A stretch of 6,611 bases of DNA from NCBI GenBank assembly GCA_015654725.1, contig JAATGI010000012.1, positions 1 to 6,611 on the forward strand, read 5' to 3'. Both the position numbers and the translations under genes were made by a program. Below, piece by piece: positions 1 to 5,455 of the stretch (position 1 is its first letter; each line of letters opens with the position of its first letter). Source of the DNA: Rhodospirillales bacterium (GTDB lineage Bacteria; Pseudomonadota; Alphaproteobacteria; ATCC43930; CGMCC-115725). Under the pieces are notes generated by a model that was not told the DNA's origin, did no database searches, and saw only the letters and a program-made list of their open reading frames with translations.

Positions 1-502
1 CGTGGCCGCGGCCGCCGCCCAAGGCGAAGTCTGCTCCGTCGCCAACGACAACGCTCCCGGTCAAGTGGTGGTCAGCGGCCATAGTGCCGCGGTGGATCGC
101 GCGGTCGCGGAAGCGGCCTCGCGCGGCGCCAAACGCTCGATTCGGCTCTCGGTCAGCGCGCCGTTTCATTGCGCGCTGATGGCGCCCGCGGCGCGCGACA
201 TGGCCGAGGCCTTGGCGACGATCGATCTCGTCGCCCCGGTGGCGCCGCTGGTCGCCAACGTCACCGCCGAGCCGGTCGGCGACCCCGAAACCATCCGCCG
301 CCTGTTGGTCGAGCAGGTGACGGAGCTGGTGCGCTGGCGCGAATGCGTGCTGACGATGAAGCGTCTCGGCGTCACCGAGATGACCGAACTCGGCGCCGGC
401 AAGGTGCTCTCGGGGCTCGCGAAGCGCATCGACCGCGACCTGATTTTGTCCAATGTCGGCACGCCCGCCGATATCGACGCCTTCGCGAAGGCGCTACACT
501 AG
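1..502 (+). CDS. fabD: Malonyl-CoA:ACP transacylase, C-terminal part (5' end outside window)
   Basis: This is the C-terminal half of FabD, which moves the malonyl group from CoA to the phosphopantetheine arm of acyl carrier protein in the cytoplasm and so supplies extender units to fatty acid synthesis. The open frame runs in from the window edge; the GTG at position 2 is an internal codon, not the start. Visible family signatures are the PGQVVVSGH segment (about 53-85), the catalytic histidine in PFHCALM (codon 167-169, matching His201 of E. coli FabD), and the C-terminal ELGAGKVLSGLAKRI segment. The GHSLGE nucleophile-serine motif lies upstream of the window and cannot be checked. The TAG stop at 500-502 lies five bases before fabG, consistent with one operon. 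The identification rests on remembered alignment to E. coli FabD and on the neighbouring fab genes, and is strong. Confidence 0.96.
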   Translation, partial: VAAAAAQGEVCSVANDNAPGQVVVSGHSAAVDRAVAEAASRGAKRSIRLSVSAPFHCALMAPAARDMAEALATIDLVAPVAPLVANVTAEPVGDPETIRRLLVEQVTELVRWRECVLTMKRLGVTEMTELGAGKVLSGLAKRIDRDLILSNVGTPADIDAFAKALH

Positions 503-507
503 CCGTC

Positions 508-1245
508 ATGTTCGATCTGAGCGGCAAGACCGCCTTGGTGACCGGCGCCTCGGGCGGGATCGGCGGCGCCGTTGCCCGCGCGCTCAAGGGCGCGGGCGCC
601 AAGCTCGTGCTCACCGGCACGCGCACCGAGGCGCTGGAAAAGCTGCGCGCGGAATTAGGCGATGGCGCCTACGTCATCGCCGCCGACTTGGCCGAGCCGG
701 CGGCGAGCGATCGTCTGGTCAAGGCCGCCGAGGAACAAGCCGGCGCGGTCGATATCCTGGTTAACAATGCCGGCCTGACCCGCGATCAGCTCCTGCTGCG
801 CATGAAGGACGAGGATTGGGCGAGGGTGATCGAGGTCGATCTTACCGCCGGCTTTCGTCTCTCGCGCGCCGTGCTGCGCGGTATGATGAAGCGGCGCTGG
901 GGGCGGATCGTCGCCATCACCTCGATCGTGGGCTCGACCGGTAATCCCGGCCAGGCCAATTACGCTGCCGCCAAGGCCGGCATGGCCGGCTTTTCCAAGG
1001 CGCTCGCGGCCGAGGTCGCGTCGCGCAACATTACCGTCAATTGCGTGGCGCCGGGCTTCATTGCCACCGCCATGACCGGCGCGCTGAGCCAGGAGCAACG
1101 CGACCGGCTCGCCGCCTCGATTCCGATGGGCCGCATCGGCACGCCCGACGAGGTCGCGGCCTGCGTCCTGTTCCTGGCCAGCGACGAGGCGCGCTATGTC
1201 ACGGGGCACAGCTTGCACGTGAATGGCGGCCTCGCCATGTTCTAA
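508..1245 (+). CDS. fabG: 3-oxoacyl-[ACP] reductase FabG
   Basis: The 245-residue protein is a classical short-chain dehydrogenase that reduces 3-oxoacyl-ACP to 3-hydroxyacyl-ACP with NADPH, the first reduction of each elongation cycle. The Rossmann cofactor motif TGASGGIG is at residues 12-19, NNAG at 86-89, and the catalytic Ser139, Tyr152 and Lys156 are in place, with NPGQANYAAAKAG around the tyrosine and CVAPGFI after it, all typical of FabG. The fourth member of the usual N-S-Y-K tetrad appears to be Asp111 (VIEVDLTAGF) instead of Asn. The length matches E. coli FabG (244). The ATG follows the fabD stop by five bases and has no good Shine-Dalgarno sequence, so translation is probably coupled to fabD. 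Upstream in-frame codons exist but would lie inside fabD. Orthology to FabG and not another SDR is supported by position between fabD and acpP. Confidence 0.97.
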   Translation: MFDLSGKTALVTGASGGIGGAVARALKGAGAKLVLTGTRTEALEKLRAELGDGAYVIAADLAEPAASDRLVKAAEEQAGAVDILVNNAGLTRDQLLLRMKDEDWARVIEVDLTAGFRLSRAVLRGMMKRRWGRIVAITSIVGSTGNPGQANYAAAKAGMAGFSKALAAEVASRNITVNCVAPGFIATAMTGALSQEQRDRLAASIPMGRIGTPDEVAACVLFLASDEARYVTGHSLHVNGGLAMF

Positions 1246-1310
1246 GGATGACGCCGGGAGGATCGTCCGAAGGAAAGGGTTACGCCGCCGTTGCTGGGTG
1301 GGGGTATTTC

Positions 1311-1328
1311 GGGCGGCGACCGCTGCCC
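1311..1328 (+). repeat. GC-rich hairpin downstream of fabG
   Basis: GGGCGGC (1311-1317) can pair with GCTGCCC (1322-1328) over seven base pairs including one G-U, around a four-base GACC loop. It lies 65 bases after the fabG stop. There is no run of T after it, so it is not a standard intrinsic terminator; it could attenuate transcription from fabDG or protect the 3' end of that mRNA. Confidence 0.3.
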
Positions 1329-1352
1329 CGCGCCGGTCAGGCGCGAAGCCAA

Positions 1353-1368
1353 GCGGACGGACGTCCGC
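1353..1368. repeat. Inverted repeat / 10-bp palindrome
   Basis: GCGGAC (1353-1358) and GTCCGC (1363-1368) are perfect inverted repeats around GGAC. An alternative reading of the same bases is the perfect 10-bp palindrome CGGACGTCCG at 1358-1367. It sits upstream of the putative acpP promoter, so it could be either an RNA hairpin or a binding site for a dimeric regulator. No known operator was recognised. Confidence 0.3.
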
Positions 1369-1408
1369 GCCCGGCGATTGAGGGCTAACCGATACCAAGT
1401 TCGTGCTA

Positions 1409-1433
1409 TTGGCAAGGGTCGCGGAACTATGTT
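1409..1433 (+). promoter_or_regulatory. Possible acpP promoter elements
   Basis: TTGGCA at 1409-1414 matches five of six bases of the -35 consensus. Downstream, TATGTT at 1428-1433 (within ACTATGTTATG) is the best -10-like hexamer, but the spacer is only 13 bases, which is short for sigma-70. TATGTG at 1433-1438 would give an 18-base spacer but matches only three of six bases. The region is plausible for a vegetative promoter, and the exact elements are uncertain. Confidence 0.22.
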
Positions 1434-1441
1434 ATGTGACG

Positions 1442-1478
1442 GCGCCCTTGCAGTCCTCCCGCTTGAGCGGCGCGGCGC
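1442..1478 (+). repeat. Nested stem in the acpP leader
   Basis: An inner stem CCGC (1459-1462) with GCGG (1467-1470) closes a TTGA loop, and an outer stem GCGCC (1442-1446) can pair with GGCGC (1474-1478). If transcription starts near 1440 this would form close to the 5' end of the acpP message, where it could stabilise the mRNA. The ribosome binding site at 1498-1502 stays outside the structure. This was judged by eye; no folding energy was computed. Confidence 0.3.
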
Positions 1479-1509
1479 AAATCCAATGCATCCAAATAGA
1501 GGTTGAGCG

Positions 1510-1743
1510 ATGAGCGATGTCTCCGAGCGGGTAAAAAAGATCGTGGTCGAGCATCTCGGCGTCGAGGAATCCAAGGTGACCGACAATGCCAGCTTCATCG
1601 ACGATCTCGGGGCGGACAGTCTCGATACCGTCGAGCTGGTCATGGCGTTCGAGGAGGAATTCGGCTGCGAAATTCCCGACGACGCGGCCGAGAAAATCGT
1701 CACCGTCAAGGACGCCGTCAAATTCATCGAGGACCATAGCTGA
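1510..1743 (+). CDS. acpP: Acyl carrier protein AcpP
   Basis: This 77-residue acidic protein is the carrier of all acyl intermediates of type II fatty acid synthesis and also donates acyl chains for lipid A and phospholipid synthesis. The hallmark LGADSLDTVELVMAFEEEF segment is present, with Ser37 (counting Met) in the DSL motif as the site that holo-ACP synthase modifies with 4'-phosphopantetheine. The four-helix ACP length and the acidic helix II, used for docking to FabD, FabG and FabF, are intact. The ATG is preceded by AGAGG at 1498-1502 with a seven-base spacer, the best ribosome site of the fab genes here, which fits the high ACP demand. The stop lies 42 bases before fabF. A second ATG at 1503 is in another frame. 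Identification is essentially certain. Confidence 0.99.
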   Translation: MSDVSERVKKIVVEHLGVEESKVTDNASFIDDLGADSLDTVELVMAFEEEFGCEIPDDAAEKIVTVKDAVKFIEDHS

Positions 1744-1785
1744 GTTCGGGCGCCGCGTTTCCGCGCAACCGCGAGCCGTCGTTCC

Positions 1786-3057
1786 ATGAACAATAACCGG
1801 CGCGCCGTCATCACCGGGTTGGGCTTGGTCACGCCCCTGGGAGTCGGCGCCGAGCATGTCTGGCGCCGCTTGATCGCGGGCGAGTCCGGCATCAGGGCGG
1901 TCCAGAGTTTCGATGTCTCCGATCTTTCCGCCAAGATCGCGGGCCAGGTGCCGCGCGGCGAGACCGCGTCCGGCCTGTTCAATGCCGACGATTGGGTCTT
2001 GCCCAAGGATCAGCGCAAGATGGACGAATTCATCGTCTACGCGCTGGCGGCGGCCGCGCAGGCGGTCGCCGATTCCGGTTGGGCGCCCACCGACGAAGGG
2101 GATCGCGAGCGCACCGGGGTTATGATCGGCTCCGGCATCGGCGGGCTGCCGGCGATCAACGAGGGCGCGCTGGCGATGAGCGAAAAAGGCCCGCGCCGCA
2201 TGTCGCCGTTTTTCATCCCGGCCTGCCTCATCAATCTCGCCTCGGGCCATGTCTCGATCCGATACGGCTTCAAGGGCCCGAATCATTCGGTGGTGACGGC
2301 GTGCTCAACCGGCGCGCATGCCATCGGCGACGCCGCGCGCCTCATCCTGTGGGACGATGCCGACGTCATGGTCGCGGGCGGCACCGAGGCCGCCGTGTGC
2401 CGGCTCGGCATCGCCGGCTTCGCCGCGTCCCGCGCGCTCTCGACCTCGTTCAACGACACGCCGGCCAAGGCGTCGCGGCCTTGGGACAAGGATCGCGACG
2501 GCTTCGTCATGGGCGAGGGCGCCGGCGTCGTCGTGATCGAGGAACGCGAGCACGCGCTGAAGCGCGGCGCCAAGATCTATGCTGAGGTGATCGGTTACGG
2601 TTTGACCGGCGACGCGTATCACATTACCGCGCCGTCGCCCGACGGCCGCGGCGCGTTTCGCGCGATGCAGAACGCGATCAAGCGCGCCGGCCTGCAACCC
2701 GACCAGATCGATTACATCAATGCCCACGGCACCTCGACGCCGCTGGGCGACGAGATCGAATTGGGCGCGGTCAAGCGCCTGTTCGGCGACCACGCCTACA
2801 AGCTTTCGATGTCCTCGACCAAATCCGCGATCGGGCATTTGCTCGGCGCCGCCGGCAGCGTCGAGGCGATTTTCTCGATCCTCGCCATGCGCGACGGCGT
2901 GGTGCCGCCGACGCTCAATCTCGACAACCCGTCCGAGGGCTGCGACATCGATCTGGTGCCGCATCGCGCCAAGGAGCGCCCGGTGCGCTACGCGCTGTCC
3001 AATTCCTTCGGCTTCGGCGGCACCAACGCTTCCTTGGTCTTCGGCCGGCCGAACTAA
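1786..3057 (+). CDS. fabF: 3-oxoacyl-[ACP] synthase II FabF
   Basis: FabF (KAS II) performs the elongation condensation: it takes an acyl chain from ACP onto its active cysteine and joins it to malonyl-ACP with loss of CO2. The 423-residue protein carries the full thiolase-fold machinery: VITGLGLVTPLG at 8-19, nucleophile Cys173 in TACSTGAHAIG, His314 in NAHGTSTPLGD, Lys346 and His351 in STKSAIGHLLGAAG, and the C-terminal SFGFGGTN (407-414) with the gating phenylalanine. The length and the Cys-His-His triad assign it to the elongating FabF/FabB class, and the position after acpP favours FabF. The ATG start matches the family N-terminus; no clear Shine-Dalgarno sequence precedes it and no earlier in-frame start exists after the acpP stop, so it probably depends on acpP translation or on an unstructured leader. 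Its TAA overlaps the stop of the convergent SDR gene. Confidence 0.98.
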   Translation: MNNNRRAVITGLGLVTPLGVGAEHVWRRLIAGESGIRAVQSFDVSDLSAKIAGQVPRGETASGLFNADDWVLPKDQRKMDEFIVYALAAAAQAVADSGWAPTDEGDRERTGVMIGSGIGGLPAINEGALAMSEKGPRRMSPFFIPACLINLASGHVSIRYGFKGPNHSVVTACSTGAHAIGDAARLILWDDADVMVAGGTEAAVCRLGIAGFAASRALSTSFNDTPAKASRPWDKDRDGFVMGEGAGVVVIEEREHALKRGAKIYAEVIGYGLTGDAYHITAPSPDGRGAFRAMQNAIKRAGLQPDQIDYINAHGTSTPLGDEIELGAVKRLFGDHAYKLSMSSTKSAIGHLLGAAGSVEAIFSILAMRDGVVPPTLNLDNPSEGCDIDLVPHRAKERPVRYALSNSFGFGGTNASLVFGRPN

Positions 3058-3072
3058 GTCGCCGCCGGCGGC
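3040..3072. terminator. Two palindromes at the fabF/SDR convergent junction
   Basis: A perfect 14-bp palindrome (TTCGGCCGGCCGAA, 3040-3053) covers the last sense codons of fabF, and a perfect 12-bp palindrome (GCCGCCGGCGGC, 3061-3072) lies just beyond, within the last codons of the SDR gene. They flank the shared stop codons. Either could form a hairpin in transcripts from both directions. TTCTTCC follows the second one on the plus strand, but no true U-tract is present, so function as a bidirectional terminator is an inference. Confidence 0.3.
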
Positions 3073-3827
3073 TTCTTCCGCGCGAAGCGGCGCCAGAAAA
3101 TCAGTTGATCGCCGAGCTTGGGCGGTAAGGCGGTGGCGGTCCAGACCAGCGCATACATCGGCCAGGGGAAGGCGATGCGGCCCTTGTCTTGCGCCAGGCC
3201 GCGCGCGATCGCCAGCGCCGCTTCCTCCGCCGAGACGAGCCACGGCATCGAAAACGTGTTCCTGGCGGTCATTGGCGAATCGATGAAGCCGGGCGAGACC
3301 ACCGAGACATGAATGCCGCGCGCCTTCATTTGCGGCCGGAGCGATTCGCCCCAGAGCCGCACCGCCGCCTTGGAAGCGGCATAGGCGGGCGCACCCGGCA
3401 TGCCGCGAAAGCCGGCGAGCGAGCCCATGATCGCGATCTGGCCATAGCCGCGGGCCTCGAAGCGCGGCAGCAGGGGCATCACGGTGTTGAACACGCCGCC
3501 CACATTGGTGTCGAAGATGCGCTTCGTGGCGGCCTCGTCGCTGCTTGGCCCCATGGTGCCGGCATTGGCGATGACGAGATCGATGGGATACAATGCGTCG
3601 ATCTGTTCGATCCAGGTTTTGAGCCCATCGCGGTCGGTGACATCGATGGTCGCTAACGTCACCTCGGCGCCCAAGGCGCGGCAATCGGCGGCGACGGCTT
3701 CGAGCCGCGCGGCATCGCGCCCGGTCAAGGCCAGGAAGCTGCCGGGCGGGGCGTAAAGCCGCGCCAAGGCCGCGCCGACGCCGCTCGACGCGCCGGTAAT
3801 CAGGATATGTCGTGGCTTGCGCACCAT
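3054..3827 (-). CDS. Short-chain dehydrogenase/reductase of unknown substrate
   Basis: This 257-residue protein is a classical SDR oxidoreductase. It shows the cofactor motif TGASSGVG (11-18), a TGR segment after the second strand (35-37; a basic residue here often goes with NADP(H) preference), ANAG (87-90), and a complete Asn108-Ser136-Tyr149-Lys153 catalytic tetrad, followed by SPGFIDSPMT (178-187). The C-terminus is unusual: about 219-246 is rich in aromatic and aliphatic residues (PWPMYALVWTATALPP) and ends in a basic tail, suggesting membrane contact. The substrate cannot be predicted. The ATG start is supported by GGGGAG at 3834-3839 (minus strand), six bases upstream; the longer open frame upstream runs antisense through yicC and is not credible. 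It converges on fabF with a four-base overlap and is divergent from yicC, so it is a separate transcription unit and not part of the fab operon. Confidence 0.9.
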   Translation of the reverse strand: MVRKPRHILITGASSGVGAALARLYAPPGSFLALTGRDAARLEAVAADCRALGAEVTLATIDVTDRDGLKTWIEQIDALYPIDLVIANAGTMGPSSDEAATKRIFDTNVGGVFNTVMPLLPRFEARGYGQIAIMGSLAGFRGMPGAPAYAASKAAVRLWGESLRPQMKARGIHVSVVSPGFIDSPMTARNTFSMPWLVSAEEAALAIARGLAQDKGRIAFPWPMYALVWTATALPPKLGDQLIFWRRFARKKPPAAT

Positions 3828-3845
3828 GAGTCGCTCCCCGCGCGA

Positions 3846-3874
3846 TTGTTGCGGTGTCCGTCCGACGCTATAAA
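3846..3874 (+). promoter_or_regulatory. Putative sigma-70 promoter of yicC-gmk
   Basis: TTGTTG (3846-3851) and TATAAA (3869-3874) are separated by 17 bases. The -10 matches five of six consensus bases and sits in GCTATAAAG, the form common in alphaproteobacterial vegetative promoters; the -35 keeps the TTG core. It would start transcription near 3881, giving a leader of roughly 43 bases before the TTG start of yicC. Confidence 0.55.
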
Positions 3875-3897
3875 GCTGGAACGCCGCTTCATGTCGA
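3867..3897 (-). promoter_or_regulatory. Possible promoter of the SDR gene
   Basis: On the minus strand TCGACA (3892-3897) matches five of six -35 bases, and TATAGC (3867-3872) four of six -10 bases. The 19-base spacer is long, so the call is weak. Its -10 would overlap the -10 of the plus-strand yicC promoter because GCTATAAAGC is nearly palindromic. Confidence 0.25.
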
Positions 3898-3911
3898 GGG
3901 GCGGGTGTTTC

Positions 3912-3926
3912 GAGGAGACTCGCTTG
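3912..3926 (+). promoter_or_regulatory. Ribosome binding site that sets the yicC TTG start
   Basis: GAGGAG at 3912-3917 stands six bases before TTG 3924-3926. This near-perfect Shine-Dalgarno sequence decides the start against the two upstream in-frame ATG codons. Confidence 0.7.
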
Positions 3927-4811
3927 GCGATCGCCAGCATGACGGGATTCGCGCGCGCCGAAGGCCATGCGGCGGGTCTTTCCTGGGTTTGGGAAATCAA
4001 GAGCGTGAACGGCAAGTCGCTGGATCTGCGCTTTCGCCTGGCGCCGGGGTTCGAAGCGCTCGAACTGGCGCTGCGGGCGGCACTGTCGGAACGCCTGAAG
4101 CGCGGCTCGATCGCGATCAATCTCGCGGTCACGGCAATAGCGGCCGGCGGCGGCTTGCGGGTCAATCGCGAGGCGCTGGCGCAAGCGGTGGCGCTGGCGA
4201 ACGAGTTGGTCGAGCAGCATGGCGCGGCACCCGCCCGCGCCGACGGTCTGCTCGCGCTGCGCGGCGTGATCGAGAGCGGCGAGGGCGACAACGACGAATC
4301 GGCGCGCGAGGAACGGCTCGCGGCCCTGACCGCGAGCGCCAATCAAGCGGTCGAGGCGCTGGCGGCGGCGCGGCTTCGGGAGGGTGGCCGATTGAAGGCC
4401 GCGCTCGAAGCGCGTTGCGCCGAGATTGCGGCGCTGGTCGAGCAAGCGGACGGGACTGCGGCGCTTCAGCCGGAGGCGATCAAGGCCCGCCTGCGCCAGC
4501 AATTGGTGGCGCTGATGGAGGCGGTGCCGGGCTTCTCGGAGGAGCGGATTGCGCAGGAAGCCGCGCTTTTGGCGGCCAAGGCCGATCTGCGCGAGGAATT
4601 GGACCGACTCAAGGCGCATCTCGCCGCGGCGCGCGAACTCTTGGCCGAGGGTGGCGCCATCGGCCGGCGTTTCGATTTCCTGTGCCAGGAATTCAATCGC
4701 GAGGCCAACACGCTCTGCGCCAAATCCTTCGACCTCGTCTTGACGCGGATCGGACTCGGGCTTAAGGCGGCGATCGAGCAATTGCGCGAGCAGGTCCAGA
4801 ACATCGAATGA
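3924..4811 (+). CDS. yicC: YicC/YloC-family endoribonuclease
   Basis: The protein (295 residues from the chosen start) belongs to the YicC family, cytoplasmic proteins shown in E. coli to promote small-RNA decay and in B. subtilis (YloC) to act as an endoribonuclease. Its N-terminus has the family signature ASMTGFARAEG and EIKSVNGKSLDLRFRL (24-39). The middle (about 80-245) is a long Ala/Glu-rich helical, probably coiled region. The C-terminus carries the conserved KADLREELDRLKAHL (219-233), GRRFDFLCQEFNREANTL (247-264) and the terminal IEQLREQVQNIE. The start is taken as TTG at 3924 because GAGGAG (3912-3917) lies six bases upstream and the protein then begins as in relatives. ATGs at 3891 and 3807 are in frame, but the first would precede the good ribosome site and the second overlaps the divergent SDR gene. 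Its TGA overlaps the gmk ATG by four bases, so the two are translationally coupled. Confidence 0.93.
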   Translation: MAIASMTGFARAEGHAAGLSWVWEIKSVNGKSLDLRFRLAPGFEALELALRAALSERLKRGSIAINLAVTAIAAGGGLRVNREALAQAVALANELVEQHGAAPARADGLLALRGVIESGEGDNDESAREERLAALTASANQAVEALAAARLREGGRLKAALEARCAEIAALVEQADGTAALQPEAIKARLRQQLVALMEAVPGFSEERIAQEAALLAAKADLREELDRLKAHLAAARELLAEGGAIGRRFDFLCQEFNREANTLCAKSFDLVLTRIGLGLKAAIEQLREQVQNIE

Positions 4812-5455
4812 CCGACAGGACGCCGAAACCGATCGAGCGACGCGGCATTCTTCTCGTGTTGTCGTCGCCTTCGGGCGCGGGCAAATCCACCATCACGCGG
4901 GCCATGCTGGCGCGCGAGCCGAGCCTTGAATTCTCTGTCTCGGTGACGACGCGCGCGCCGCGCGCCGGCGAGACCGAAGGCCGCGACTATCGTTTCATCG
5001 CGCGCGAACTTTTCGATGCGATGGTGCGGCAAAACGAATTGCTCGAACATGCCGAGGTGTTCGGCAATTTCTATGGCACGCCGCGCGCGCCGGTCGATGC
5101 GGCGCTCGCTTCGGGCCGCGACGTGATTGCCGATCTCGATTGGCAGGGTACGCAGCAATTGAAACAAGCGATGCGTGCCGATGTCGTCGCGGTGTTTATT
5201 TTGCCGCCGAGCCGGCCGGATTTGGAACAGCGCCTCAAGAGCCGGGCGCAGGACAGCGAGGCGGTGGTGCGTGGCCGCATGGCGAAATCGGCCGACGAGC
5301 TGAGTCATTGGCCGGAGTACGATTATGTCGTGGTCAACGAGACCATCGCGGACAGCGTCGATCTGGTGGCATCGATCCTGGCTGCCGAGCGCGCGCGCCG
5401 CGAACGGCTCAAGGGACTGGCGGATTTCGTCAACCGCCTGCGCGCCGGGAATTGA
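4808..5455 (+). CDS. gmk: Guanylate kinase
   Basis: Guanylate kinase phosphorylates GMP to GDP with ATP in the cytoplasm, feeding GTP, dGTP and (p)ppGpp synthesis. The 215-residue protein shows the P-loop PSGAGKST (21-28) that binds ATP, the GMP-binding region SVSVTTRAPRAGETEGRDYRF (43-63, with Ser45, Arg49 and Tyr61 as likely contacts), EHAEVFGNFYGT (80-91), the DLDWQG Walker B-like segment (109-114), and an arginine-bearing lid region at 139-157 ending in RGRM. The length is close to E. coli Gmk (207). The ATG overlaps the yicC stop in an ATGA; only a distant AGG at 4792-4794 could serve as ribosome site, so reinitiation after yicC is likely. The 3' end overlaps the convergent rsmA by 26 bases. 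The yicC-gmk pairing is widespread in proteobacteria. Identification is secure. Confidence 0.98.
   Translation: MTDRTPKPIERRGILLVLSSPSGAGKSTITRAMLAREPSLEFSVSVTTRAPRAGETEGRDYRFIARELFDAMVRQNELLEHAEVFGNFYGTPRAPVDAALASGRDVIADLDWQGTQQLKQAMRADVVAVFILPPSRPDLEQRLKSRAQDSEAVVRGRMAKSADELSHWPEYDYVVVNETIADSVDLVASILAAERARRERLKGLADFVNRLRAGN

Larger units (their letters stand above)
1246..1509 (+). promoter_or_regulatory. Non-coding gap and acpP leader region
   Basis: This is the only gene-free gap longer than 100 bases in the window. No credible gene was found in it on either strand; the short open frames have arginine-rich, unfamiliar translations. It contains hairpins at 1311-1328 and 1353-1368 and a structured segment at 1442-1478, and ends with a good ribosome binding site, AGAGG at 1498-1502, seven bases before the acpP start. 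The composition becomes more AT-rich from about 1380 onward, as expected of a promoter and leader. In many bacteria acpP has its own strong promoter because ACP is needed in large amounts, so independent transcription from here is a reasonable inference. Confidence 0.5.

Noticed and set aside
169..507. Longer fabG reading frame starting inside fabD
   Set aside because: The extra 113 residues are an arginine-rich out-of-frame reading of fabD; the FabG family N-terminus starts at 508.
1378..1410. TTGAGG with GCTATT as an acpP promoter
   Set aside because: The spacer of 21 bases is too long for a sigma-70 promoter, and no better -10 is found at the right distance.
1291..1506. 71-codon plus-strand open frame in the gap before acpP
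   Set aside because: Its translation is Arg/Gly-rich with no recognisable motif, has no ribosome site, and overlaps likely promoter and leader structures.
2305..3684. Long minus-strand open frame opposite fabF and across the SDR gene
   Set aside because: It is a frame shadow produced by GC-rich codons; the real minus-strand gene there is in another frame with a full SDR motif set.
3828..4781. N-terminal extension of the SDR frame, giving a 575-residue minus-strand protein
   Set aside because: It is antisense to yicC, has an Arg/Gln-rich unfamiliar translation, and the SDR fold begins properly at 3827 with a good ribosome site.
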